A stretch of DNA of 64,000 nucleotides from Avrilella dinanensis (GCF_002807015.1 NZ_NIPO01000001.1:979178-1043177); one strand, 5' to 3'. Positions 25,561-35,256 are shown, numbered from the stretch's first letter. Translations and numbers: made by a program. The notes: a model not told the origin generated them from the sequence alone.

Positions 25561-26936
25561 AAAAATTGATTCTTACCTTAATCAGCCTTATGGCAGCGAG
25601 CGGAATGTATGCACAAATTCTCGTTTCACCATCTTTGTATGATGCCATTCAACAAGCTGTAATGAACGATGTAGAGATGCAAAACAATCATCTGGAAATC
25701 CAAAAAATGGAAATGAAGCAAAAAGGAATCAAACAAAAATTCCTACCCCGATTGGAAGCCAGTGCAATGTATGCTTACCTCAACAATGAGCTCACCGTTG
25801 ATGTACCAACACAAACACTGCCACTCACAGGCATACAGCTTTTTGACGGAAAAACCACTTTTGACAATTCCGGACAAGCTTTCGTAGGCGGACTCAAACT
25901 CAATCAGGTTATTTTCAGCGGTGGGCAAATTACGAACGGAGCCAAAGCGTTGAAATATAAAAATGAGGGAACCGCTTATCTGATGGAAAACCAAAAAGAT
26001 GAAATTATTAAGGATATTATTATAAGTTTTGACCAATTGGCTTTATTGCACGAAGCAGAAAAACTACTCGATAACAGTGAAAAAAGATTAAACAAAGAAA
26101 CTGAACGGGTGGAAAAAGCCATCTCTGCCGGTTTGGCAATTCCTTATGACCGGGATAAAATCAAGCTGGCTCAGCTCGAGTTGGCGTCTAAAAGAAAAGA
26201 TGTGGAAAGCAAAAAAGAGCTTTTGGTGCTCAAACTTATACAAGCGACCAAACTGGACAAAAGCACAATATTGAATACCGTTTATCAACTCGAACCTATT
26301 ATTGTTCAAAGCGAACTGTCTGCAGATAACAAAAATGAGATCAAAGCACTGGAAGCTTTCAAAACCGCCAATGAATATGCCATTAAAAAAGAAAAAGGAA
26401 GTCTGTTGCCCAACATAGGTGCTTTCGCATCTTATCAATATGCATCGGTTTTTGATCTAAAATCAGATGTATATCTAAACCAAATAAACCGAAATGCTGA
26501 GTTTCGGCTAAACGAATTGACTTTACATCCTAATTTTATGGTCGGTATTGGAATGAAATGGAGTATTTTCGAAGGTTTTGAACGGAAAGAAAAAATCAAG
26601 GAGGCACAACTTAGTCAGCAACAAATCGACCTGAAATTAAACGATGCCAAAGAAAAACTGGATTTACTACTGGCAAAAAATCAATCGGAATACCAGACAG
26701 CCACAGAGCAAATGACCATTCATCAACAGCGTAAACAAATTGCAGAAAACAACAACACATTGGCTCAGAAACAATATGCCAACGGATTAATGGGCATTAA
26801 CAACCGGCTGGAAGCTGAAAATGATACGTTCAAAGCTTCATTCGACTGGTATGAAGCGATTGCTAAACAAAGAGAAAAAGCGATTGAAACCTATCAATCA
26901 ACCGGAACATTAACGCAATATCTGACTGTAAAATAA
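25557..26936 (+). CDS. TolC-family outer-membrane efflux protein
   Basis: A 459-residue outer-membrane channel of tripartite efflux pumps. Signal peptide 1-19 (ending GMYAQ), then two OEP repeats of long coiled-coil helices and short strands (SASGMYAQ..., LNQVIFSGGQI, GIGMKWSIFEGFERKEKIKEA, split by position). The strand motif VGIGMKWSIFEG in the second half is typical. It overlaps the MarR gene by 4 bp and is followed 7 bp later by the membrane-fusion subunit. Confidence 0.93.
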   Translation: MKKLILTLISLMAASGMYAQILVSPSLYDAIQQAVMNDVEMQNNHLEIQKMEMKQKGIKQKFLPRLEASAMYAYLNNELTVDVPTQTLPLTGIQLFDGKTTFDNSGQAFVGGLKLNQVIFSGGQITNGAKALKYKNEGTAYLMENQKDEIIKDIIISFDQLALLHEAEKLLDNSEKRLNKETERVEKAISAGLAIPYDRDKIKLAQLELASKRKDVESKKELLVLKLIQATKLDKSTILNTVYQLEPIIVQSELSADNKNEIKALEAFKTANEYAIKKEKGSLLPNIGAFASYQYASVFDLKSDVYLNQINRNAEFRLNELTLHPNFMVGIGMKWSIFEGFERKEKIKEAQLSQQQIDLKLNDAKEKLDLLLAKNQSEYQTATEQMTIHQQRKQIAENNNTLAQKQYANGLMGINNRLEAENDTFKASFDWYEAIAKQREKAIETYQSTGTLTQYLTVK

Positions 26937-26943
26937 TTATATC

Positions 26944-27894
26944 ATGAGAAAAATTGTATTAGCCATAACCTCATCCATGTTACTCATTGCTTGTGGCAGT
27001 AACACAGACAAGGAATTACAAGGAAAAGTAGAACGGGACGAATTGGCGGTTGTAGGCAAACTCGCCGGACGCATCGAAACAATCCTTGTCAAGGAAGGCG
27101 ACTTTGTCAAAAAAGGAGATACGCTCGCTATATTGGATATTCCGGAAGTCTCTGCCAAAAAAGCACAGGCTGAAGGTGCGGTTAAATCAGCACAGGCACA
27201 ATATCAGATGGCAACTACCGGTGCTACACAAAATCAGTTAAAACAACTGAATGCCAAAAAATCGGCTTTGAAAGAACAGTACGAATTTGCCAAAAAATCA
27301 CTTAACCGGATGGAAGCTTTGGTCAAAGACTCACTGATTCCTCAACAGCAATACGACGAGGTTTTTGCTAAGTATCAGGGTGCTCAGGCACAATTACTGG
27401 CGGTTGATGCCGAAATTGCCGATGTGCAAAACGGTGTCCGGATAGAACAACAAATGATGGCTCTCGGGCAACAAGATCGAGCGAGCGGGGCATTGCAGGA
27501 AGTCAGCGTAGCAGAAAAAGAGCGTTATATCATCGCACCGCAGGATATGCAGATTAATTTAATCACACTCAAGCAAGGCGAATTGGCATTGCCGGGATAT
27601 ACTTTATTTAAAGGCGTTTTGTCCAATACGATTCATTTCCGTTTTACTATTCCCGAAAGCGATTTGACAAAATACAAAAAAGGTGAAACAATTCATGTTT
27701 TTGTTCCTTATCTCAATGAGAATATTGAAGCGGAAATACAAAACATTAAACAAATCGGTGCCTATGCCAATATTGCTACTGCCTATCCGGATTACGATAT
27801 GCAGAATGCTTTGTACGAAATGATTGTGTTGCCAAAACAAACAACCCAAACCGAAGACATTCTGACCAAATCAACGGTAATATTAAAACAATAA
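26944..27894 (+). CDS. HlyD-family periplasmic adaptor subunit (lipoprotein)
   Basis: A 316-residue membrane-fusion protein: lipoprotein signal with lipobox LIAC (Cys17), a lipoyl-like half (AGRIETILVKEGDFVKKGD near 40-58), a long coiled-coil hairpin (about 75-190), and a beta-barrel half. It links the inner-membrane transporter to the TolC channel. Its stop overlaps the permease start (TAATG), so the two are translationally coupled. Confidence 0.92.
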   Translation: MRKIVLAITSSMLLIACGSNTDKELQGKVERDELAVVGKLAGRIETILVKEGDFVKKGDTLAILDIPEVSAKKAQAEGAVKSAQAQYQMATTGATQNQLKQLNAKKSALKEQYEFAKKSLNRMEALVKDSLIPQQQYDEVFAKYQGAQAQLLAVDAEIADVQNGVRIEQQMMALGQQDRASGALQEVSVAEKERYIIAPQDMQINLITLKQGELALPGYTLFKGVLSNTIHFRFTIPESDLTKYKKGETIHVFVPYLNENIEAEIQNIKQIGAYANIATAYPDYDMQNALYEMIVLPKQTTQTEDILTKSTVILKQ

Positions 27895-29057
27895 TGATGA
27901 AAACATTTTTAGAATTACTAAAACGGGAATTCCGGTTGTTTTGGGACAACAAAATCTTACGCTTATTATTCATCGGAGCGCCAGTTATGTACGGAATTTT
28001 GTTAGGGTATGTTTACGGGAAAGGAAAAGTAACCGATTTACCCATTGTGGTGGTTGACCAAGACAGGAGTTCCATGTCAAACAAAGCCATAGAGATGATG
28101 AATGACAACGAGGTTATTCATATTGCTGAAATCATTTATGACGAAACGCGCCTCGATGAAACCGTTGCAAAGAATGATGCGGTTTGTGTGGTCTTTTTTC
28201 CGAAAGATTTTGAACGCGAAGTTTTAACCAAACGCAATCCGGAAATATTAACATTAGTCAATACGTCCAATGTGCTGACTGCCAATTACGGAGCATCAGC
28301 CATACAGTTGGTTTTAGGAACATTAAAAGCCGGCACACAGATAGAAACCTTGAGAAAGCAGGGTGTTCCGGAAGAATTACTCATAAGCCAGTACGAACCT
28401 TTCAAAACTACATTTATCAAGCAAAATAACCGAAGTACAAACTATATGTATTTTCTTTGGCCGGGAATTTTAGCCACCGTTTTGCAACAGGTTTTATTGC
28501 TGGGACTTGCATTGTCTTTCGCTTCAGAGTTTGAAAACGGAACTTTCGCCGAGCTGGCACGCCGGACAAAATCGGTATGGGAAATGATTGCAGTCAAAGT
28601 AATTCCATATTTAATCATGAGTTTTGGTATCTGGATTTTGTATTATCTGTTTACACTGTGGTTCAGAATTCCTTTTCATGAAAATATCGGCACACTAACG
28701 TTGATTGCCGGTGTATTTGTGCTGTCTGTCAGTTTTATTGGAATTTTGGTCAGTATCATGATTCCTAATCAGCTCAAAGCTACCGAAGTACTGATGGTAA
28801 TTGCTACACCGAGTTTTATTCTGTCCGGGTTTACGTGGCCACTTAGCCAAATGCCTGTTTGGATACAATGGATTGCACAAGTGATTCCGCTTACGCATTT
28901 TCTGCCGGCATTCCGGATTCTCATTGTCGAAAATGGATCAGTGACTTTGACTTATCCTTATATTTTTAATATGCTGCTTATTGCATTCATTGGGTTGATT
29001 TTAAGTGGCGTGTTGTTGTATTTCAAAAGGAAAAATGTGCTGAAAGAAGAAATATGA
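27894..29057 (+). CDS. ABC-2 type efflux permease (YhhJ/YbhR-like)
   Basis: A 387-residue permease: one N-terminal transmembrane helix (about 24-42), a large periplasmic domain (about 45-180) with VVVDQDRSSMSNKAIEM, then five more helices to the C-terminus. This is the ABC2_membrane_3 layout. Pumps of this type usually have two permeases and an ATPase; here only this permease is present and no ATPase gene lies in the operon. The ATPase may act in trans, or the operon may have lost genes next to the island that starts at 29372. Translation could also start at the second ATG (27897). Confidence 0.9.
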   Translation: MMKTFLELLKREFRLFWDNKILRLLFIGAPVMYGILLGYVYGKGKVTDLPIVVVDQDRSSMSNKAIEMMNDNEVIHIAEIIYDETRLDETVAKNDAVCVVFFPKDFEREVLTKRNPEILTLVNTSNVLTANYGASAIQLVLGTLKAGTQIETLRKQGVPEELLISQYEPFKTTFIKQNNRSTNYMYFLWPGILATVLQQVLLLGLALSFASEFENGTFAELARRTKSVWEMIAVKVIPYLIMSFGIWILYYLFTLWFRIPFHENIGTLTLIAGVFVLSVSFIGILVSIMIPNQLKATEVLMVIATPSFILSGFTWPLSQMPVWIQWIAQVIPLTHFLPAFRILIVENGSVTLTYPYIFNMLLIAFIGLILSGVLLYFKRKNVLKEEI

Positions 29058-29097
29058 CTTTGGGAGCAATAAAAACATAATTCACTGATTTTTAAAC

Positions 29098-29139
29098 CTG
29101 AAAGTTCTTGATAAAGATATAAGAATTTTCAGTTTTTTT
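29098..29139 (+). terminator. Terminator of the efflux operon
   Basis: Stem CTGAAAGTTCTT (29098-29109) against AAGAATTTTCAG (29121-29132), one wobble pair, followed by seven T residues. It ends the MarR-TolC-HlyD-permease operon 40 nt after the last stop. Confidence 0.85.
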
Positions 29140-29371
29140 CGCATACTAACTAATATTTATTAAACTACTCTACTTACCGATGAAGAACTTAAAGTATATC
29201 TATAAATCCCTTTATATAATACTTTGATGAGATTTTAATTTTTCGGGACAAAACATTAGAAAACAAAGGCTTTTCATAGGTCAAACAAAGTCAAAATTGA
29301 ATGTTTTTAAGGTTGGATCCGATACCCCATAATATCATTTGATACTATCAAAGATACAAAAAAACTAAATT
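29140..29371. other. AT-rich spacer at the left edge of the accessory island
   Basis: With the terminator this makes a 314-bp gap without a gene. The longest in-frame stretch from an ATG is MKNLKYIYKSLYIIL (29179-29226), too short to support. I see no attachment-site repeat, tRNA or insertion-sequence end. It separates the efflux operon from the minus-strand Fic gene. Confidence 0.4.
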
Positions 29372-30466
29372 TTACAATTTAAGCTCATAATGTGTGCTTC
29401 TTCCGCCTGATTTTGCCTTTACCAAAACTCCTTTATTTACCAAATCCGTTATATCCCTCAAAGCGGTGTCTTGTGATGATTTCATCATTTTAGCCCATTT
29501 AGAAGTTGTTAGATTGCCTTCAAAGTTATCCATTAGCTTGTTGAGCATTTTTTGCTGACGTTCATTCCTAATTTTACCCGCATTTTTTGCCCAAAACTGA
29601 TGTTTCTTTACAACTTTATCAATAATTGTATTAGAAGAAAGTATTGCGTTCTTCAAACATTCAAGAAACCAAACAATCCATTCTGTAATATCTAAATCAT
29701 CTTTTTGCGTGTGTTCTAATATTTTGTAATAGAACTTTCTCTCATTTTTAATTTGTGCCGACATACTGTAAAAGCGTTGGTTTACTCCATCAGCTTTAGA
29801 AAGTTGCATATCGGTAATAGCACGAGCAATACGACCGTTTCCGTCATCAAATGGATGTATGGTTACAAACCATAAGTGAGCAACAGAAGCTTTCAGTATA
29901 GGGTCTAAATTAGATTCTGTATTGAACCAATCTATGAACTGTTTCATTTCCTGCTCTAAAAGTTCTGACTTTGGTGCTTCGTAATGCACAATTTCTCTGC
30001 CCATTCCACCCGAAACTACCTGCATATCGCCTGAACGCCATTTAGCAACTTCGATTTTATACATTCCGCTTCTGCCTGTTGGAAATAATGCAGCGTGCCA
30101 ACCGAACAGCCTTTCATCACTCAATGTTTTATCATTGTTTTGAGTAGCATCCAGCATCATTTCTACAACTCCATCAATATGTCTGTCGGAATGTTGTAAT
30201 CCTGAATCTTCCAAACCTAACCTTGTTGCAATTGATGAACGAACTTGTTCAGGATTTAGAATTTCTCCCTCTATCTCGGAAGACTGAACAACATCTTGTA
30301 TCAATGTTTCTAAATTGGCTTCGTCTTTCAATTCAAAACCAAGCAATTCAACTTTACCCATAAGTTTGCCTTGCAGGTTTCTAACTTCACTTAACAGTGA
30401 AATAAAATCTTGCTCATTCCATTGGAAATTAGCCCAGTTTTTAAGTTGATGTATATAAGTTGTCAT
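29372..30466 (-). CDS. Fic-family protein with N-terminal inhibitory helix (probable AMPylase)
   Basis: A 364-residue protein. I prefer the start MTTYIHQLKNWANF at 30466 over 30496, as it matches the N-terminal domain usual in these Fic proteins. Motifs are the inhibitory helix SSEIEGE, which fits (S/T)xxxE(G/N) of self-inhibited Fic enzymes, and the full catalytic loop HPFDDGNGRIAR. A winged-helix domain at the C-terminus (TSKWAKMMKSSQDTALRDIT) suggests DNA binding. Fic enzymes transfer AMP from ATP to Tyr, Ser or Thr of target proteins. It lies 86 bp downstream of the type III restriction gene on the same strand, so it probably belongs to the same unit. The target is unknown. Confidence 0.9.
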   Translation of the reverse strand: MTTYIHQLKNWANFQWNEQDFISLLSEVRNLQGKLMGKVELLGFELKDEANLETLIQDVVQSSEIEGEILNPEQVRSSIATRLGLEDSGLQHSDRHIDGVVEMMLDATQNNDKTLSDERLFGWHAALFPTGRSGMYKIEVAKWRSGDMQVVSGGMGREIVHYEAPKSELLEQEMKQFIDWFNTESNLDPILKASVAHLWFVTIHPFDDGNGRIARAITDMQLSKADGVNQRFYSMSAQIKNERKFYYKILEHTQKDDLDITEWIVWFLECLKNAILSSNTIIDKVVKKHQFWAKNAGKIRNERQQKMLNKLMDNFEGNLTTSKWAKMMKSSQDTALRDITDLVNKGVLVKAKSGGRSTHYELKL

Positions 30467-30552
30467 TGATTCTGAATTTATGCGGTAAATATACAAATTA
30501 TTCTCCGCATATTTTGCGGTAATTAAAGTGTTTTTCTCCGCAAAAGTACTTT

Positions 30553-33087
30553 CTATCTTTCCAACACATTTTTCAACTCTAACGCAAACTCATTTTCATT
30601 TTCATAATTATAAAACGGAACAGCCGTAATCAGATATTTGTCTGTATGTAACGGAATAGTCTTTTGTTCTGCACGGATTTGTTTTAAAAAGTCTTCTTTC
30701 CATTTGTCGTATGCTATTAGGTGCTTCCCTTTGGGTTCTATAAAAACCTGAAATGTTAACCTTTCTCCGTCTCGTTGTTGGCAAAACAATAAAAAGTCAG
30801 GTTCAAAAGCACGTCCCGATTTATCGTAAATGGCTAAATGCCTTTCGTTTCGGACAAGATAGATATTCTCAAACTTTTCGGTTAAACCATTAAACCGTTT
30901 GGCAAAAAGTTCTACAAACTTTTTTTCTTCACTGGTTCCGTAATTGGCATTAAAAGGATACCAAGACTCCTTAGCTATTAACTCTTCCTGACCGTTTTCA
31001 CGAACATCTCCTTTTCGCACTCTGATTTCTTTATCTGTAAAAGTTTCATAGAACGGTTTTTTGATGTATTCCGAACCTTCGTATTCTGTGGAATTATTCT
31101 TAATATCTGTTTCAATATTTTGCAAAAGTCCGTTGAGAGCTTGTAAATAGTCAAAGTGTGTAATTTCCTGAAGTCTGTCGTGTGTTCCCTTAAACGTAAT
31201 CTTCAAATCACCTAAATAATCCTTATTTTCTATGAAGTCAGAAAGAGAATCTATATTGGGAAAATAATGCGATAAATTATCAAAATAGAAAAAAGGATTT
31301 TGACTCAACGCAAAACGAACAACGTGCTTGGGAATATCCGACAGATTTACTTCTTTGCCTTTTATGACTTCATTATTGGAAACAGGATGTTCCATTTCAA
31401 AAGCCATAGCACTTGACATTTTTCCTATGCCCGAAGAAAGCGTATGACGGTAATCCGTTTTCTTAACTCCCAAATCGGAAAAAGATTTAATATTGTTAAA
31501 GTTTTTCGGAACTTTTTTATTGGCAAAAACATATCCGTTCAGGTATAAATCTGTCTTTTTAAAATCCAATTTTAAGGTAAGTTGTTTTCTTACCAAATGC
31601 TCATCATCTTCATAAATACCTGATTCAACCAAAGCTTTTTTCAATTCCGAAATATAACGGCTGTCTTCTTTGGTATGGTAATACAATTCTTCCAATACCT
31701 TTAAATCATTGGAAATATCATCATCGTATTTTCGGGTGTATTTATCCTGTCCGACTTCCAAAGCAAACGGATAATACCGAGCTCCACGACCAATCAACTG
31801 TGCTTCTGACAGTGTGGTTTTACCAGGCTTTCCGTTTTTTCCGTCACGGTCTTCGTATAAACGGACTATATCAAACAAATTCAGCACGTCCCAGCCTTCA
31901 TTGAGTTTCTGAACGGCAAAAACAGCCCTTATCGGATTGTTCTCGTCTTCTAAAGTGTTGAGCAATATCTGGTTCTTTTCCGTTTCGGTATCGTTGTTGG
32001 CACTTAGGCAGTTTTCTTCTTTGAAATTGGCTTGTATGCGTTTGACGATTTCATTGGTCGAAATACCTTTGGATTCAAAGAAATTAAAAGCCTTTTGTAC
32101 AATCGGAACGGTAGAAGTTCTTTGGATTTTCTCAATCATTTCTATCGAAAAATCATCAATCAGTTTATGGAACTTTTCTTTGTTCTCTTCCGATTCTTTA
32201 ATAGTTCGTTTGGCTTTGAACAGTATAACAGGTTTTAGGTTGATGTTATTTGAAGTAGCCAGTTCCTGACGGTACAGGTTCAAAATCAAAGCCTGAATGA
32301 TACGGTCTTGCTCGTCATAATGCGAACGAACCAAGTTGATTTCCTTGGAATATTTATTTATTCGGAATTGAGCTAAATCGTACTTATAAAGCACTTTATC
32401 CTGATATTTTTCGACTATTTTTCTACTTTCATAGTCCAAAGTTGCGGTAAACTCCAAAAGAATATTGTCAAAATTCATTTTATGGATACGCTCCACCAAA
32501 TCTCCCCAAACATCAGCATTATTGTGATGGGCTTCATCCCCTATAAGAACAAGCTTTCTGTCCTCAAAATCTTCAAAGCTTAAACCGTTTTCCCTCACAT
32601 TTAAGAGCAAACCCGAAGTAAGCATCTGAATGGAGACAAACTTAATGTTGATGTTTTGATTATCAGCTTCGTCAAAATTGTCTATTTCCTTAATCAAAAC
32701 ATTCTTTCCGTTAATGACGATTTTGTCTTTGAACAAATATTTTGATGTTCTCTGATTCAGAAAGTTGTCTTTGGTTTTTTGAATAATGTTACTGCTGTTT
32801 ACGAAAAACAGAAAATTACGATAGCCTTTTTCGTACAAATGCAATATCAAACCTGCCATAACCATCGTTTTACCGCTTCCAGTTGCCATATTGAAAAGCA
32901 AATGATACGGTTTGTTTGGCTTTTCCTCAAAATCTTCCTGCTCCAGATACAAATACCTTTTAAAAGCCTCTTCCTGATAAGGACGTATGGCATATTTCAG
33001 GTTGTCGGTTATATAATTTGGTAATTCCACTTGTGCCAAAGCCTTTTTGGCAAACGGATTGTTGAATATTTCGTGTAGAAATGCCAT
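30553..33087 (-). CDS. Type III restriction enzyme, Res subunit
   Basis: An 844-residue helicase-nuclease that cuts unmodified DNA after ATP-driven sliding between inversely oriented sites. Motifs: Walker A MATGSGKT (67-74), DEAH box in IGDEAHHNNADVWG (about 182-195), a C-terminal helicase part with QLIGRGARYYPF, and a PD-(D/E)xK nuclease near the end, Asp764 in FEPDFLLF with Glu784 and Lys786 in FIEPKGK. All key residues are intact and the length is normal, so it should be active. It follows mod by 4 bp on the same strand. Confidence 0.95.
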   Translation of the reverse strand: MAFLHEIFNNPFAKKALAQVELPNYITDNLKYAIRPYQEEAFKRYLYLEQEDFEEKPNKPYHLLFNMATGSGKTMVMAGLILHLYEKGYRNFLFFVNSSNIIQKTKDNFLNQRTSKYLFKDKIVINGKNVLIKEIDNFDEADNQNINIKFVSIQMLTSGLLLNVRENGLSFEDFEDRKLVLIGDEAHHNNADVWGDLVERIHKMNFDNILLEFTATLDYESRKIVEKYQDKVLYKYDLAQFRINKYSKEINLVRSHYDEQDRIIQALILNLYRQELATSNNINLKPVILFKAKRTIKESEENKEKFHKLIDDFSIEMIEKIQRTSTVPIVQKAFNFFESKGISTNEIVKRIQANFKEENCLSANNDTETEKNQILLNTLEDENNPIRAVFAVQKLNEGWDVLNLFDIVRLYEDRDGKNGKPGKTTLSEAQLIGRGARYYPFALEVGQDKYTRKYDDDISNDLKVLEELYYHTKEDSRYISELKKALVESGIYEDDEHLVRKQLTLKLDFKKTDLYLNGYVFANKKVPKNFNNIKSFSDLGVKKTDYRHTLSSGIGKMSSAMAFEMEHPVSNNEVIKGKEVNLSDIPKHVVRFALSQNPFFYFDNLSHYFPNIDSLSDFIENKDYLGDLKITFKGTHDRLQEITHFDYLQALNGLLQNIETDIKNNSTEYEGSEYIKKPFYETFTDKEIRVRKGDVRENGQEELIAKESWYPFNANYGTSEEKKFVELFAKRFNGLTEKFENIYLVRNERHLAIYDKSGRAFEPDFLLFCQQRDGERLTFQVFIEPKGKHLIAYDKWKEDFLKQIRAEQKTIPLHTDKYLITAVPFYNYENENEFALELKNVLER

Positions 33088-33091
33088 TTGC

Positions 33092-34981
33092 TTAATCTTT
33101 AATCTGATAAAAATCTTTGGTTAGTTTTTTCTCTTCTTCGGTACATTCAAACTCCTTATTGTCAAATGCTGAACGATTCACGTACAATTGGTTTTTGTCT
33201 AACAATTCACACAAATGCTGTTTTTGTTCTGCCAATGTGAGTGCTTTAAATTCCTCTATATGCTGTTCCCGTTTTTGAATATCCACATTGTAATTCAGAA
33301 ACGATTTAGCTTTCATATCTTCCCAAACCTGTAAAAGCTCATTTGTGTCTTTAGCCTGTTCAATCTGCTCTATAAAGGTTTGGTTGTATTTTTTGAGTTC
33401 GAGGTAAACGAATGAACCTCCGCCTTGCCAATTAACGGATTTTGAAATACCGCCTTGTTCTCCGTCAATAACTTTTTTCAAACGCTCCACAGCAACAGTT
33501 TCGATATAATCCATTTGTTCAATACCGATATACTGACGATTCATTTTATGGGCAGTTGAGGCGGTTGTTCCACTTCCTAAATGATAATCGAGAACGATGT
33601 CGTTTTCTAACGTAGATATTTCGATTATTTTTTCTATTAACTGTTCAGGTTTAGGGTAATCAAATACTTTTTTATCAAATATGTTTTGAAGAGTTTTAGC
33701 TCCTTGACCAGAGAACGATTCTTCAATCCAGGAATTGAAAACTACTTGTTTTGTTCCATCTTTCTCATATATTTTTTCGTATAATTCTTTTCTTCCGTCT
33801 TTCTCAATTAATATAATCTCATCATTTTCAATAGCTTTTTTAAGTTTATTTTCACTCCATCTCCAACAACCATCATCTCCATTTGGAAGAATTGGAAAAA
33901 TTATTTCTTCTTTAAATGGCACTCCATAATATAAATTAGGTCTATCAATTCTTCGACTGTTACTTCCCCATTTTCTAATCAATTGAACTTTATATTTCCC
34001 TTTTTCATCTTGTAATGAATAGCTAGAAGTATCCTCTATAGTAACTTTAAAAAGTTCTAATTCAGAAGTGTTTTTTGAAAAAGATATAATTGTTTCGTGA
34101 ATTTGGGCTATAAACTTACTATCCTGTCTTCCTCCTCTTCCCTTCCAAACTATATTACCAATAAAGTTTTCTCTTCCAAATATTTCATCCATTAATATTT
34201 TTAAATAAGCTTGCTCATTATCATCACATTGAACAAAAACAACTCCATCATTTCTTAATAATTCCCTTGCAACTTGCAACCTGTTTTTCATAAAAGTTAA
34301 CCAAGTAGAATGGTTGAAAGAATCGTTATATTTAAAACCATCATTACCCGTATTATAAGGCGGGTCGATGTAAATAAGCTTTACTTTTCCTGCAAATTCC
34401 TGTTTGAGTGAGTGTAGAGCTAAAAGGTTGTTACCTTTAATAATAAGATTGTCAGTAATAATGCCTTGTTCATTGCGGTTAAATTGGTCAAAGGATTTTT
34501 CTCCGTCTTTGTCATAGCGTTTGGCATTAGTCAGCACTTTGGGTTCTAAAAGTTGGGTAATTTCGTCTTGTGCCAATATCTCATTGAAAAAGATTTCTTC
34601 CCGTTTGTCTTCCTCTCTGCTTTGTCCGCCTTCCAAAACACAATCTTTAAAAGGCCATACCAACGCTACTTCGTTACGTTGTTTCAGGTATTTACCGTCA
34701 ATGGTCAGACCGACTTTGTTTTTGTATTGGGTATAGCTGTCGTTCAGGTAGTTTTTCTGCTCTAAAAACTGAATGAACAGGTTTTGATTAAAAACCAAAA
34801 CATCTTTTACAGTTACAAAAAATTTATCTTTTAGTTCCTGATTTTTTAATAATAATTCAATCAGCTCTTCATCAAAGTTTCGAGCTTTGCTAATTACCAC
34901 CCATTTTTTGAGTTCTCCGTTATCGGTTACAAAATTGGGTTCTTTTTTGAGTTGGGATTCTAAAGTTTGGTATAGTTTCAT
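33092..34981 (-). CDS. Type III DNA methyltransferase, Mod subunit (N6-adenine, beta class)
   Basis: A 629-residue methyltransferase that sets both recognition and protection for the type III system. The catalytic DPPYNTGN lies at 206-213 and the SAM-binding DYHLGSGTT at 465-473; this order is the beta class. The stretch between (about 280-440) is the target-recognition region and looks more AT-rich than its flanks (about 33.65-34.15 kb). The gene heads the mod-res unit. A 167-bp imperfect palindrome sits directly upstream. I see no simple-sequence tract of the kind that drives phase variation in other Mod genes. Confidence 0.95.
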   Translation of the reverse strand: MKLYQTLESQLKKEPNFVTDNGELKKWVVISKARNFDEELIELLLKNQELKDKFFVTVKDVLVFNQNLFIQFLEQKNYLNDSYTQYKNKVGLTIDGKYLKQRNEVALVWPFKDCVLEGGQSREEDKREEIFFNEILAQDEITQLLEPKVLTNAKRYDKDGEKSFDQFNRNEQGIITDNLIIKGNNLLALHSLKQEFAGKVKLIYIDPPYNTGNDGFKYNDSFNHSTWLTFMKNRLQVARELLRNDGVVFVQCDDNEQAYLKILMDEIFGRENFIGNIVWKGRGGRQDSKFIAQIHETIISFSKNTSELELFKVTIEDTSSYSLQDEKGKYKVQLIRKWGSNSRRIDRPNLYYGVPFKEEIIFPILPNGDDGCWRWSENKLKKAIENDEIILIEKDGRKELYEKIYEKDGTKQVVFNSWIEESFSGQGAKTLQNIFDKKVFDYPKPEQLIEKIIEISTLENDIVLDYHLGSGTTASTAHKMNRQYIGIEQMDYIETVAVERLKKVIDGEQGGISKSVNWQGGGSFVYLELKKYNQTFIEQIEQAKDTNELLQVWEDMKAKSFLNYNVDIQKREQHIEEFKALTLAEQKQHLCELLDKNQLYVNRSAFDNKEFECTEEEKKLTKDFYQIKD

Positions 34982-35003
34982 TGATGCTACGGTATTAAAA
35001 GAG

Positions 35004-35170
35004 AGCGTAGGCTAATTCCTATTTTACTTGTACTAGAAGCCCGACCAAAGGCACACCACAAAGCAAAAGGAACGCCTACGCAAACCGTAGGCATTTCATC
35101 TTTTACCTTTCCCGTGGTGTTTGAAAAATTGGTCGTATTTCTAGTACGGGAAATTTTAAAGCGAAACGCT
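35004..35170. repeat. 167-bp imperfect palindrome upstream of mod
   Basis: The 275-bp spacer between the pentapeptide gene and mod is nearly filled by one imperfect inverted repeat. Its apex is GCCTACG (35074-35080)/CGTAGGC (35086-35092). Moving outwards, matching blocks include CACAC-CAC with GTGGTGT, CGACCAA with TTGGTCG, TACTAGAA with TTCTAGTA, and AGCGT (35004-35008) with ACGCT (35166-35170). GCGTAGGC near 35005 is a further copy of the apex arm. It could be a MITE-like remnant, a structured RNA, or a regulatory element of mod. Confidence 0.7.
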
Positions 35171-35256
35171 AATATTTTATAATATGTTTGTTATCTTTTT
35201 TTAGTTCATTTGTTATTTTTTATTACGGAAAATATTGATACAAATGTATTTTATTT

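Noticed and set aside
35004..35170. Retron or attC site as explanation of the long palindrome
   Set aside because: No reverse transcriptase or integron integrase is nearby, and no GTTRRRY core sites are visible.
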